From Toxoplasma gondii ME49 (lineage: Eukaryota; Apicomplexa; Conoidasida; Eucoccidiorida; Sarcocystidae): a DNA stretch of 64,000 nt. Shown here piece after piece: positions 11,601-20,879 of the stretch. The notes beneath the pieces were generated by a model. That model had not been told where the DNA came from. It searched no databases and worked only from the letters and a program-made list of their open reading frames with translations. Where the stretch lies: assembly GCF_000006565.2 (NCBI RefSeq), contig NC_031473.1, positions 1,557,903 to 1,621,902 on the forward strand, read 5' to 3'. The first letter of the stretch is position 1. The number at the start of each line of letters is the position of its first letter. Both the position numbers and the translations under genes were made by a program.

Positions 11601-14243
11601 GTCGAAGGATACCTCCACGTACGAGTCGACCACAGGTCGATTGTCAGGCGTCACGATCTGGTCCACGTCTTTTATTCGGAGAATCAAGTACACCCGGTCG
11701 CTGTCCGACTGAGCAGGCAGAGCCGCACGAAAGACCGAGCGCAGAAAGAGAACACATGAGAAAAAAAAGAGACGGCGAAGGGCAGACAGGCAGCGAAGGA
11801 GAGGAGCAAGACTATATATAGGAAAGATGGAAAGAGAGCGATGTGAGGGAGACGCCACCGCGAGAAAAACAAAAAGCATCACAGCGAGAGCGAAGAGCAG
11901 ATATACAAATATATGCATATATATATATATATATATATATACGTGTAGATGAGGACATACAAATATGTAAATATATATATATATATATCTACATGCGTGT
12001 GTAAATATGTCTACATTTGAGGAGAGCGCCAGCGAGACGAATCGGAGGAAAGAGTCGCGGGCAACTTGAGACAAGAAGAGTCATGAGAGCACACCGAAGG
12101 CTGGGCGCGGGTGCAACGAAGGCGGCGGGGGCAAGAGGCCTACCTCTGAGACTTCGCCGAGTTGACGATATCTCGGCAAGTGGGCAACCATCACTGTTCC
12201 CTCCACGAATCCGAAACACCATTCCTTCAGCTCATGCCCCCAGCCTTCCATCTTGGCTTGGAGCGCCAACCACATGGGCGTCCCCAGCTCGGTGCTCAGG
12301 CAGGAGTAATCGACGACGCCGCGGAGCGGAATCTGGCCGTAGCCGATCTGGCGCATCACTTTCGGCGCAGTCGTGTCTTCGACAACGACCTAGACAAGCA
12401 CAAGTCGCATGTGAAAAGCAACGATCGAACACCCAGAAGAAAAAGCGCAAAAACACTCGGCAGAGAAGGAGGCGAACAAGCCAGTGACGAAGCCAGTGAA
12501 GAAGCAAGAAAGCGAACAAGCAAGAGAGAGAACCAGCGAGAGAGCAAGAGAGAGAGCAAGAGAGAGAAAGAAAGACTGCAAAACTGGGACGATTCAGAAA
12601 AGGAGTAACGAGAGACAGAGAAAGCTGCCCAGGTTGGGGAGAAGGCGCCAGTCGTGAGCAGAGGGAACTCCACTGGCGAGGGGGAAGAGAACGGAGTTCA
12701 AGGACGTAGACGTTCAGCGACTGGGTGGAGCCAAGCGAAACCCAACAACAGCCGAGACTGCGAGAGACTTGGCGTCACGGGAACTGTGTATTAACATGCA
12801 CATCTGACAGGATTATAACTCGTCCACCTGCGGGAAGAGGTGACGCGTAAAAAGAGCCGGAAAACTGCTGAAAGTCAGGCAATCACATCCCCGCGAGTGG
12901 AGCGAGGCATCTTGCGTTACGAGAGTCTCAAAGCCATGCAAGAAGCGCCTTACGAAGATACACTCATGCGACCCTCATCGACTCCTCAACCAACTCACGC
13001 CAATCCTCTCATGTGTGCGTCTGTTTGTGTGCATAAACACCGACGTCTCCAGGCTTAAGCGACCAGGACCGCTGTAGCATACGGGGACGTTAACACCGCT
13101 GTCTTCAAGTGTAGATACAGATATTCATGTATGTGCCTACACCGCAGTATCTCTTCCCGTCTGCGCAATTCTGTACGACCCTCGTTCTAAAGATTCAAAG
13201 GGAAATCTACACATTTGTCTCCAGTAATCCTGTCGATAACAACATCAATATCCACCAGTGTATACACATATAAATAGATACACACACATACAAACGCATA
13301 TACATACACATATATATATGTATATATATATAAGTATATATGTATATAATCATACACACATACAAATTCCCACATAAGCGGGCAGAGACACTCACATAGG
13401 ATCCCACGTAAGCCTCCACATGCTTATTTATATATTTATATATATATATATATTTGCAAATGGAATGCGTTTACTTGGCTTTGTTGCTGACCTGTATGTA
13501 TGTGGAGTCGAGGTCTCTGAGAGTGCCGCGGAAGTAGATTTCTCCGAGGTTATCCCACCTGGGGATTCCGTCGGCAGGACGTTCGGAGGAGACGAGTCCG
13601 AGACCTTTGTTCATTGAGCTTGCATGCATGAGGGAGATGGTCATTTTCACCTGGGGTCCGTCTGCTTTGTTGCCATCTTTCTTGTCCTCGCCTTTCCTTC
13701 TCTTGGACAAAGGCGGCCTCAAGGAGGCAGGCAGTTCCTCGAGCTGGTCGGAGGCGAGAATGGTGGCCTGGTGCTGGAGAAAGATCTCCTCCATGTTGCG
13801 GTTGCCGTCTTCAGGTCTGTTCGACTCCAGGCCGGACGGCGACCGCGTACCTCGATTCGGCATTTTCATTGCGCTTTCGAAGCCGAGGTGAGACAGACGC
13901 GCGGAACCTTTATCCGCGAATCCGCCGAGCATCTCCGGTCGAGACGCGCCCGGCAGCAGCTCTCTGCAGGGAGAAGGAGGAAACCGAGAAAAGCTCAGGT
14001 CCAGTGAAGCACGGATACACGTGGATGCGGAAGCGAGCGAGCGAAAGAAAGAACGAAAGGAAGAGAGAACGAAAGCGAGGGAGAAAACAAGACAGAGAGA
14101 ATTGCTTGAAGTTAAGACGCATTCGCAAATAGTTGGCCATGAATCCACATTTTTTTGAAATTGGCTCTATAGCTGCCTGGGCAAGTAGAGATCTGGATGA
14201 AGCCACCCATCTATACAAGCACCAGCACGCACACACATATACC

Positions 14244-14278
<35 letters not shown>

Positions 14279-14311
14279 GCATAGAAGTATATATATATAT
14301 ATATATGCATA

Positions 14312-14342
<31 letters not shown>

Positions 14343-17194
14343 GGAATAACTATTTTTGGGTACGGCGTGTTGATGGGATTTGTGACGTACCTTTGACTGT
14401 CTCTTTTTTGCATTTCTCTTTTGACTTGTCTCTGTTGAAAGACGTATTTCGCTTGATCTGCGAGCTGGTGACGCTTGAAGCCTATCGTCGCCTCGCGCGT
14501 GTAGCCGCCCTTGTTCTTCCCGCGGTTCGCGATCTTTTCTTGCAGAGTTGGACATGGCATGATCTGCACGAGGCGCCACTTGACAAAGGACAACTCGAAG
14601 TCGTACAGCTCCTGGAAATACAGGTGAAAGCTGATTCGACAGCGACGCGACCGACGCCCTACAAAGCAGGCACACACCAAACAGCGACACACATGCACCA
14701 ATAGAAATACTCAAATGCGAACACAACTGTGCAATTATATATATATATATATATATGCAGGTGTAAATAAATGAATAAATGAATACATAAATAAATGAAT
14801 TAATAAACGAACAAATGAATGAATACATATGCGCGCCCATGTGGTTGTGTGTGATTTTCCATCACCTGCATGTGCGTCTGGTCACCTTTGTAAATAAGAC
14901 AGTATGTTAGTGAGTGTTTCAACCAGAAAGGTAACATCTTCTGCACATGTTTGTGTACATATATGTATATATGTATATACATATATATATATATATATAT
15001 GTACATATATGGGCCTAGGTGTCTTAGTGACTACGGATGTCTCTACACAGACGCATGTGGACATGTTTCCATCTACAGGCAACTACACAGATTTTTTTGC
15101 ATGGAACGATACAGCGACGGATATGAAACGAGCAAAAAATAGAGGGATGCGGACGCTGAAGCTCGACGAATGAAAGAGTTCCGCAGAGAGATATCTGAGA
15201 CTCCCGGTCTCTCGTCTCTCTGGGGAGTCCGTGAACCACGCCTGGACTTGTGGTTGGTACACAGAAAATCACCTTTGATGAATTTGTAGAGGTCGCGCTC
15301 GACGTGCGTTTCTCCGGTAGCCAGATTTAGCAGCGCCTCTTCATAAACAGCCTCAAGGTGATTCAGCGTCCAGTTCCGATACTCCCAGACCTGAGAGAAA
15401 AGGAGGCGGAAAAAGACTAAAAAATTCAGGAAAAAGAACGACCGAGAACAACAGACACTCGTGGCACTCGCGAGAAGGAAAAGAGAAGGCAGTGGTAAAC
15501 AACGAGAAACAACAGAAGAGACACAAATACAGACGCGTTGCATTTGACTGTTGCCACACGTGTACGTACAGCCAAACCTATCGTACGGCATCAAGGTGAT
15601 TCCATATCGGTTGAACGTGATTCCTTTTCGACCATTTGTGTTGTTGTGTCAGTGAACTGCGTTTAAGCGTCCTTGATACTTCATGCACGCGTTAATGACA
15701 TTCACACTGATAAATCCCCGAAAGGCAAAGAAAACGAGGGAGCAAAAAAACAGCAACACAAGCCAGCCACTCACTCCTTCGCGCAGCCGCTCAAGCATTT
15801 GCGGACCTCCTGATACCATGCAGGGCCCCTCTTGGGGTGTACAGACACCTCGGCCTCCCCACTAGTAGCACCCACCGCGCTGCACGCAGCTGCTGCTGTT
15901 GCATGCGAGCGCCGTTTTCGTTCGTTTGGCGTCGCATCACTCACCTTGATTTTCAGCTTTTCTCTTTCGAGGTCGAGGTAGGACCCGCGATATTCGAAGG
16001 CCTTTCGAAAATGCATGTCCACGGGACCTGCATTGCTCACATCTGGAATGACGGGAGTTCGCAGGTAATTCTTGTCTTGTCCTGTCGCGTAAATCAAAAC
16101 GGACGTTCCTTTCTGCAAACGAAAAGCAATTCATGCAACGCCACCGTTCACGCAGGCTCTCCCTTCACTTTCTCTCAATCCCAAAAGCCTTAAGAAGCCG
16201 CCGAACGCGCCAGAACTAAAGCGAATCATTCATACTAGAGCGATAAAGAGGCACAAAGAAATCTCTCTGAAGATATATGTATATATATATATATATATAT
16301 TTAAACATGAATATATGAGTATAAGTATATATATGTAAGCATGCGTGTTATATAAATATATATATATATATATAAGTGCATTCGTAGATGTTCAAGGAGG
16401 TACGCACGCAGATCTCTGCCTCTTTCTCGGTGTATACAGATATAGATAGAGATATAGATAGAGATAGAGTTACAGATATAGAGATACAGATATAGAGATA
16501 CAGATAGAGATAGAGATATATATGTATATCGGTGTAGACGTCGACACACGCATGCACAAGTACACACTGGTTTCCCCGTCACATTTGTGAGGAAGGCTAT
16601 TGTGTTTTCGGTGAAGGCGGCCGTTGGCGCAGCCTCCGACAGTCGCGTGGAGAGAGAGGAGACCGACGTGGACTTTGCATTCTTCGCGTGTGCCTCCGAA
16701 CTCGAACTCCATGAAGGCGGAGAAGTTGTCGTCCATGTAGTTTTGAATTTGCAGGTTCCACAGGACAACCTTCCATCTTCTAGGGTACGACCAGTGCTTG
16801 CGCTCGTCCTCCGCCTCTCCTCGCTCTTCTGGAGGCTGGTCAATGAGATCGAGAAACTCCTCGTAAGTGTACTCCTGCGCTCCTGTGTGCAGACACGGAA
16901 CGGCTCGCGACGCAGACGCTCCACTGAGTCGACAGCGCCGCTCGCGCAGCGAAAGGCCCAGACCTCCACCAACAGATGCATGCACCGATGAAAGCGCGAA
17001 GAAGCGAGATACGCATTTTCTCGACATCGAGGAGATGCCGAGCCACGCACTTGCGAGGAGATGTGTGTTGTCCAATCTCTCGGACATGCGCGCATGCATT
17101 GACTGTATACACGGAACCCATACGCAAACAGACACACATGTAAATGTATAAAAATAGAGATGTGTGCAGATGTATATGCTTGTATATGCATATA

Positions 17195-17231
<37 letters not shown>

Positions 17232-17730
17232 GTAAGTTTGCGACAATGAATGTGGGGAGACGGGGATTTGGTAGGAGGTTCTTACCCCCAGACTCACCGG
17301 AAGGTGCCCTTTGAACAAATGTACGGAAGGTGAGAGGGAGTTTGTCGCTCTCGGTTCGACTTTTTTCCCCTGCCCAGCCGCTCACCGAGGAGCAGTTGGA
17401 AGACCCGGAAGCACAACTGGACGTAAATATATCAAAATCTACGTATACATGCATGTGTGTGCGTGTAAAGATACATATATATATATATATGGAGAGAGAG
17501 GCTTTTGATTCGTCGTCTTTGCGCGTACCGAGAGACTCGTCGAAGAGCATTTTCTCGATTTCAGCTTGGTCGAGAGGCTCTGCGCCCTCGCCTCCTTCGG
17601 CTGGCGCAGCTGCGACGTCTTCCTCTGCCCCCCCTGCAGCTTGGTCGGGAGCCTTCTCCTCGGCAGCCTGCGGGGGCTTCGACTCCACCTTGGCCTCTGC
17701 GGCCTCCACCATTTCCTTTAGTTTCATCAT
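2293..17730 (-). CDS. CC2D2A-like ciliary transition-zone protein (MKS6 family), multi-exon
   Basis: Predicted homologue of coiled-coil and C2 domain protein 2A, an MKS-module protein of the ciliary transition zone; in a coccidian it would serve the microgamete flagella. The start is the double ATG at 17730 (MMKLKEMVEAAEAK), followed by an Ala/Glu-rich N-terminus. Exons, read downward: 17730-17529, 17369-17298, 16882-16566, 16112-15945, 15390-15273, about 14611-14391, 13963-13492, 12389-12144, 11708-11338, 10916-10770, one or more near 10.5 kb, 8616-8484, 8460 to about 8260, 7667-7467, 6989-6839, 6253-6202, about 5400-5211, 4883-4733, 3911-3676, 3567-3241, 2635-2293. Phase carries through most junctions. 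Unresolved are 15273/14611, the 10.5-8.6 kb part, the 3' end of the 8460 exon, and the exon near 5.3 kb. The product is roughly 1,400-1,500 residues; human CC2D2A is about 1,620. The related CEP76 is the main alternative, but the long N-terminus and the KWNR region favour CC2D2A. Confidence 0.8.
4272..4327. repeat. (TA)n microsatellite in CC2D2A-like intron
   Basis: Imperfect TA dinucleotide run with TACA interruptions. It lies between the exons ending at 4733 and starting at 3911 of the minus-strand gene. Confidence 0.9.
5100..5633. repeat. Two (TA)n microsatellites around the exon near 5.3 kb
   Basis: TA runs occupy about 5103-5124 and 5568-5633, on either side of the probable exon at about 5211-5400. 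They mark both intron sides and help delimit that exon. Confidence 0.85.
7251..7371. repeat. TATC/(TA)n microsatellite in CC2D2A-like intron
   Basis: Mixed TATC, GATA and TA repeats in the intron between exons 7667-7467 and 6989-6839. Confidence 0.9.
8745..8815. repeat. GAAGAA purine repeat in intron
   Basis: Imperfect GAAGAAGAAAG repeat (gagaagaagaaagacgagaa and similar units) in the intron upstream of exon 8616-8484. On the sense strand it reads CTTCTT, so it may act as an extended pyrimidine tract at some distance from the acceptor; that is only a possibility. Confidence 0.75.
10353..10391. repeat. 13-bp minisatellite, three exact copies
   Basis: The unit tctcctgtcgtcg occurs three times head to tail at 10353, 10366 and 10379. 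It sits in the part of the CC2D2A-like gene (about 10.35-10.55 kb) where my exon model fails. In one minus-strand frame it would encode an Asp/Arg-rich repeat. A period of 13 shifts frame with each copy, so length variation would alter the downstream frame if it were coding. Confidence 0.9.
11049..11132. repeat. (GATA)n/(CATA)n tetranucleotide microsatellite
   Basis: About 14 near-perfect TAGA units are followed by CATA units, in the intron between exons 11708-11338 and 10916-10770. Confidence 0.95.
11338..11708 (-). other. Exon carrying the best C2 domain of the CC2D2A-like gene
   Basis: This exon encodes a clear C2 beta-sandwich: a first strand VYLILRIKDVDQ, a membrane-loop region ending VVDSYVEVSF, the typical TLNPVWDDE turn, then KVWLDVW and a GG-C-FSLYEIF end. 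The order matches the C2 domain of CC2D2A. Loop 3 reads LDVWGTGPGYVDHLGG, so the usual Asp-x-Asp calcium pair looks incomplete, suggesting weak or no calcium binding; that last point is inference. Acceptor phase 0 and donor phase 2 match the neighbouring exons at 12144 and 10916. Confidence 0.8.
11918..11990. repeat. (TA)n microsatellite in intron
   Basis: Two TA tracts separated by a short unique spacer, in the intron between exons 12389-12144 and 11708-11338. Confidence 0.9.
13260..13455. repeat. (TA)n/(CATA)n microsatellites in intron
   Basis: Imperfect CATA and TA repeats at 13260-13345 and a second TA tract at 13428-13455. They lie in the intron between exons 13963-13492 and 12389-12144. 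Confidence 0.85.
14230..14342. repeat. (TA)n microsatellite in intron
   Basis: Three TA tracts with GCATAGAAG-type interruptions, directly downstream (minus strand) of the donor at 14391. Confidence 0.9.
14732..15010. repeat. (TA)n and (AATG)n microsatellites in intron
   Basis: A TA tract at 14732-14757, an AATGAATA-type tetranucleotide array at about 14762-14830 and another TA tract at about 14962-15010. All lie in the intron between exons 15390-15273 and 14611-14391, whose phases I could not reconcile. Confidence 0.85.
16273..16530. repeat. (TA)n and AGATAT hexanucleotide repeats in intron
   Basis: TA tracts at about 16273-16300 and 16330-16375, then an AGATAT/AGAGAT array at about 16436-16525. 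They fill most of the intron between exons 16882-16566 and 16112-15945. Confidence 0.9.
17160..17492. repeat. (TA)n microsatellites in the first two introns
   Basis: TA tracts at about 17190-17232 (second intron) and 17474-17491 (first intron) of the minus-strand CC2D2A-like gene. Confidence 0.9.
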
Positions 17731-19724
17731 CTTGCCAACGAAGAGAAGACGAACCGCGCGAAGAACACGAGACGAAGACAAAAAGAAGACTGGACGACGA
17801 CGAGAAAAAAACGGAAGGAAACGAGAAGAAGACGACGAGTAGAAGGAAACCACGAAGCCGGCCTGGATGGAAGAGATGGCAGAGAAGAGAAGGAGGCTGA
17901 GAGCCGAAGAAGGAAGAAAAGACGAGGAGAGAGAACGACGGGGGGGAGAAGAGGCTCAGAGTAGTACACGAGTAGAGCGGTCAGACGAGAACAAAAGAAA
18001 AGAAGAGAGCGCGGATGACGAGATCAGGAAGAGTTGCGTTGCAAAGGATGGAAACAAAGGATTCGGAAGAAAGCCATTCTCGCAGGCGTGTGACTTGCAG
18101 CGGTCCACCGTCGGGCCGGAGACCTGTTTCGCCAGGTTCCGACATGGTGGAAGGAATTCGAGAGAACCTGGCGACACGAGAGAGACGAGAGACGATGAGA
18201 AAGAACTGGAAATCGCAAAGCAATGGGCCAGTTCAGCTGTCGCTGCCTGCGGAGATGTCGCCGGCGGCGGCTCTGACTTGTCCGCGCGCGGAGCTCGGCA
18301 AGAGACAGAACAGAGGCGGGAGGAAGGACGACGCCGGGGACCGTGGAAGCAGGAAGCAGAGAAGAGGCCGACAGAGAGAGAAGCAAAACGCGGAGAAGCA
18401 GAGAAAAGGTCGAGGAATCCGAGCAGACACGGCGGGAGATGATCGGATGAGAGACACACGAAACAGCAAAGACTGAGTTCAACGTCACACGAGCATCTGA
18501 AGGCGCCGTTCTCCTCGAACCTCTCTTGTCTAAGCAGAGGACTATCGCTTGTAGAGAGGAGAAGAAGTTGTAGCAGTCTCTTCTGAAACAAGGACGAAAG
18601 CGCAGGGGGAAAAAGAAGGACTTTCAAGAAAAATTCGTGAAGGCAAAACCCAGGGGGAAAAGCGGGAGAAAGCAGTTGCAACAGCTACGGCGCATGCGCA
18701 CTGTCGGGCGTCGAGATACACCTCGATGCGTCCGCCGTCCAGTCAGTGTCATCTCTTCTTTCCCTCTGTCTCTCTCGTTCTTGGCAAGACAGGGAACGAA
18801 AGGCACGTTCCTCCGCGGGTGAGCACTTCGGTTTCCTCTGTGTTCTCAACTGCGAGCGTCAAGGCGCTGGCCTGCAGAGAGCTCCACGCGGCTCAGGCCA
18901 GCCTCCGGCCCCCCCTCCGCAGCCTGTAAGCGGTTGGAGAAGACCCAGAAAAACAAAGGCAGAAAAGGCAAACATTGCTGGATATCCACTGCAGTCATCT
19001 CCGCTTTATCGGTCGTCTGTACAGCACAGACTTTCCTCCGTCACCGAACACGATGTCCGGTTGCGGGGTGGCAGTCAGGATAGAGAAGCATGCCTCCCCC
19101 AGTTTGACGTCGGTAATTCTTCAGACGAGAGCGAGAGACGCCCCAATGTCACGAATCCTCTTCTTTTCTGTGTTTCTCTGAGCAGCATGCGGTCAAACAA
19201 AGGGTGCAGTGCTCTCTGTCTCTCTCTCTCTGCGCGTTCAAGAGCTGCGCTTCTCGCTCTCCTGCCTTCCCCCAAGGGTGACAGCCTTTTGTGTAGAATT
19301 GGTTTTCTCCCCACATGTCAGGAGCAGATGCTGATTATCTACCGTGTTTGATGAATAGGCTTCATGGGAAACAGTGACTTTTTAAGGATGTTAGACAGCA
19401 GAATAAAATCCACGCCAGTCCTCCAGTCCTGAGTGTGTAGCCGCCTGGCCAGGCAAGCCAAGGCGCTTCGATCAAGACGCGGTCAACTGAGAGTAGCGAC
19501 ATTTAGCCTCCGCAGTTAGTGTAGGTGGGTGAGAATCCGCAAGGGAAGGTATGGTCTCCGCGAAACCGGAGAAGTTCCAGAAACGGTTTGAGAACACCCG
19601 GCTTGCGCTGCCGAGTGCAGCGGTTCACGAATGCACATGTCCGTTTTCTCGAGTATGTCTCGGCTGCGAGAGCGTTCTGAGACGTTTCTTTCCTGAAAGA
19701 CGTTTCTCACGCTTGCATGACTTG
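17731..19724. other. Intergenic: 5' flank of CC2D2A-like gene and 3' flank of MoaC gene
   Basis: No conserved frame is visible here. The part next to 17730 is purine-rich on the plus strand and should contain the promoter and 5' UTR of the CC2D2A-like gene. The part next to 19725 should contain the MoaC 3' UTR. Both genes run on the minus strand. Several AGAGACG-type motifs occur between 18170 and 18200. Confidence 0.6.
18181..18194. promoter_or_regulatory. Tandem AGAGACG motifs upstream of CC2D2A-like gene
   Basis: Two AGAGACG heptamers lie head to tail. They fit WGAGACG, a motif reported as enriched in Toxoplasma gondii promoters. They are about 450 bp upstream of the minus-strand start at 17730. 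The surrounding DNA is itself GAGA-rich, so chance occurrence is a real alternative. Confidence 0.3.
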
Positions 19725-20879
19725 TCAAAGTTCGCTAGGACACGCTTTGCGGCTCTTCGTTCCTCCAGTTTTCGCAAGCAGCCTCACACGTTGGATAGAG
19801 ATGCCTGGGTCCACACACTTGCACATGTCGTAGACAGTTAGAGCAGCCACAGAGGCCGCCACCAAAGCCTCCATTTCAACTCCTGTGTTTCCGACCGACT
19901 CTACTCGACTGCGAATCGTCACCACGCAGTCAGGTCGCGTGTCGCTCTCCTGAGCCTCTCCCGCATCGGCGCTGCGCCGCCGGGCCTCGGGAAGCTCTGC
20001 AGCCGCCGGCGCTGGAGGCGACAGCAGCCTGTCGGCAGGCGAAAGGACGCACGAGACCTCGACAGCGGAGACGGGTACATTGTGGCAGAGAGGAATGAGG
20101 GAACTCGTCTGTTTCGCTGCCATAATTCCAGCTAACTCCGCAACTGCAAAAACGTCTCCTTTCTTTGCGGAAACTGGCCGGTGCGACGCCGCAGGGAAAG
20201 CTGCTCGAGGCTGCTGGGCTTCTGAGACGCCGCGCGACTCTGCGCAACACACAGGCTCACGGGCAACGTTGTTCAGAGCCGCGTCTTCCGCCGCTCGGAA
20301 GCATTTGCTCGCCGCTTCGCCCCGGTGTTTGGTCAGCTGGACGTACACCTCACGTGAGAGGCACACCTGGGCCTCAGCTTCGGCTGTACGTACACTTGGA
20401 GGCTTCCAGGAGACGTTGACCATTCTCGGTTTCCCGGAGATCGGGTCGAAGTGTGAGAAGCATGCCGCGTCTTCTCTTTCTTCTTTCTTGCTGGTTTCTG
20501 CACAGACTCGCTGCCCCTCGTCTGCCGCACGAGACTCAAAACGGACCGCGTCTGTGTCTCCTCCATTTCTGGTCATCCGTGAATGCGCCTCGAGATCCGA
20601 TTTCCCCCCTCTCAGCGGTGAAGACCTGCCTTTTGCTTCTGTGTAAAAAGCGGAATCGGACGAGTGACGCGTTTTCAGAATGCACGCATCTCTGTGTGTC
20701 GACGCGAGCAGCAGAGGTCGGAGCGGACTCGAAAGCAAAGACCCAGCATTTGCGTGCCAGACAACACTGGCTGGAACGCCGAAAGTCCGATGTGAACGTC
20801 GCGCCTGTGCGCCTTGCTCACCGCTTCGGAGGCAAGGGCGCGAGCCCAGAAACGAAAGCCGAAGCGATCTGCCGCGCAT
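19725..20879 (-). CDS. MoaC: MoaC, cyclic pyranopterin monophosphate synthase, probable mitochondrial form
   Basis: MoaC converts the GTP-derived cyclic intermediate made by MoaA to cyclic pyranopterin monophosphate, the first committed step of molybdenum cofactor synthesis. From the ATG at 20879 the protein has 384 residues in one exon. Residues 1-60 are Arg/Ser-rich without acid ([15 protein letters not shown]), typical of a mitochondrial presequence. The core spans about 150-375: [28 protein letters not shown] (239-256), [33 protein letters not shown] (351-356) and RLLAKTGG. The Lys of KGDVF and the Asp/Lys of DMCK, both active-site residues in bacterial MoaC, are present. Two insertions break the core: about 40 residues before KKGDVF and about 35 residues after the LCH strand. 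The frame stays open upstream to 21344, but that part is translated pyrimidine tract, so I prefer 20879. Unlike human MOCS1 it is not fused to MoaA. Confidence 0.93.
   Translation of the reverse strand: MRGRSLRLSFLGSRPCLRSGEQGAQARRSHRTFGVPASVVWHANAGSLLSSPLRPLLLASTHRDACILKTRHSSDSAFYTEAKGRSSPLRGGKSDLEAHSRMTRNGGDTDAVRFESRAADEGQRVCAETSKKEEREDAACFSHFDPISGKPRMVNVSWKPPSVRTAEAEAQVCLSREVYVQLTKHRGEAASKCFRAAEDAALNNVAREPVCCAESRGVSEAQQPRAAFPAASHRPVSAKKGDVFAVAELAGIMAAKQTSSLIPLCHNVPVSAVEVSCVLSPADRLLSPPAPAAAELPEARRRSADAGEAQESDTRPDCVVTIRSRVESVGNTGVEMEALVAASVAALTVYDMCKCVDPGISIQRVRLLAKTGGTKSRKACPSEL

Noticed and set aside
11338..16882. Ferlin (multi-C2 calcium sensor) as identity of the minus-strand gene
   Set aside because: Only one convincing C2 domain is present, there is no C-terminal membrane helix, and the downstream exons match the CC2D2A/CEP76 transglutaminase-like and C-terminal blocks.
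20080..20646. Plus-strand frame of 188 codons
   Set aside because: Antisense shadow of the conserved MoaC core.
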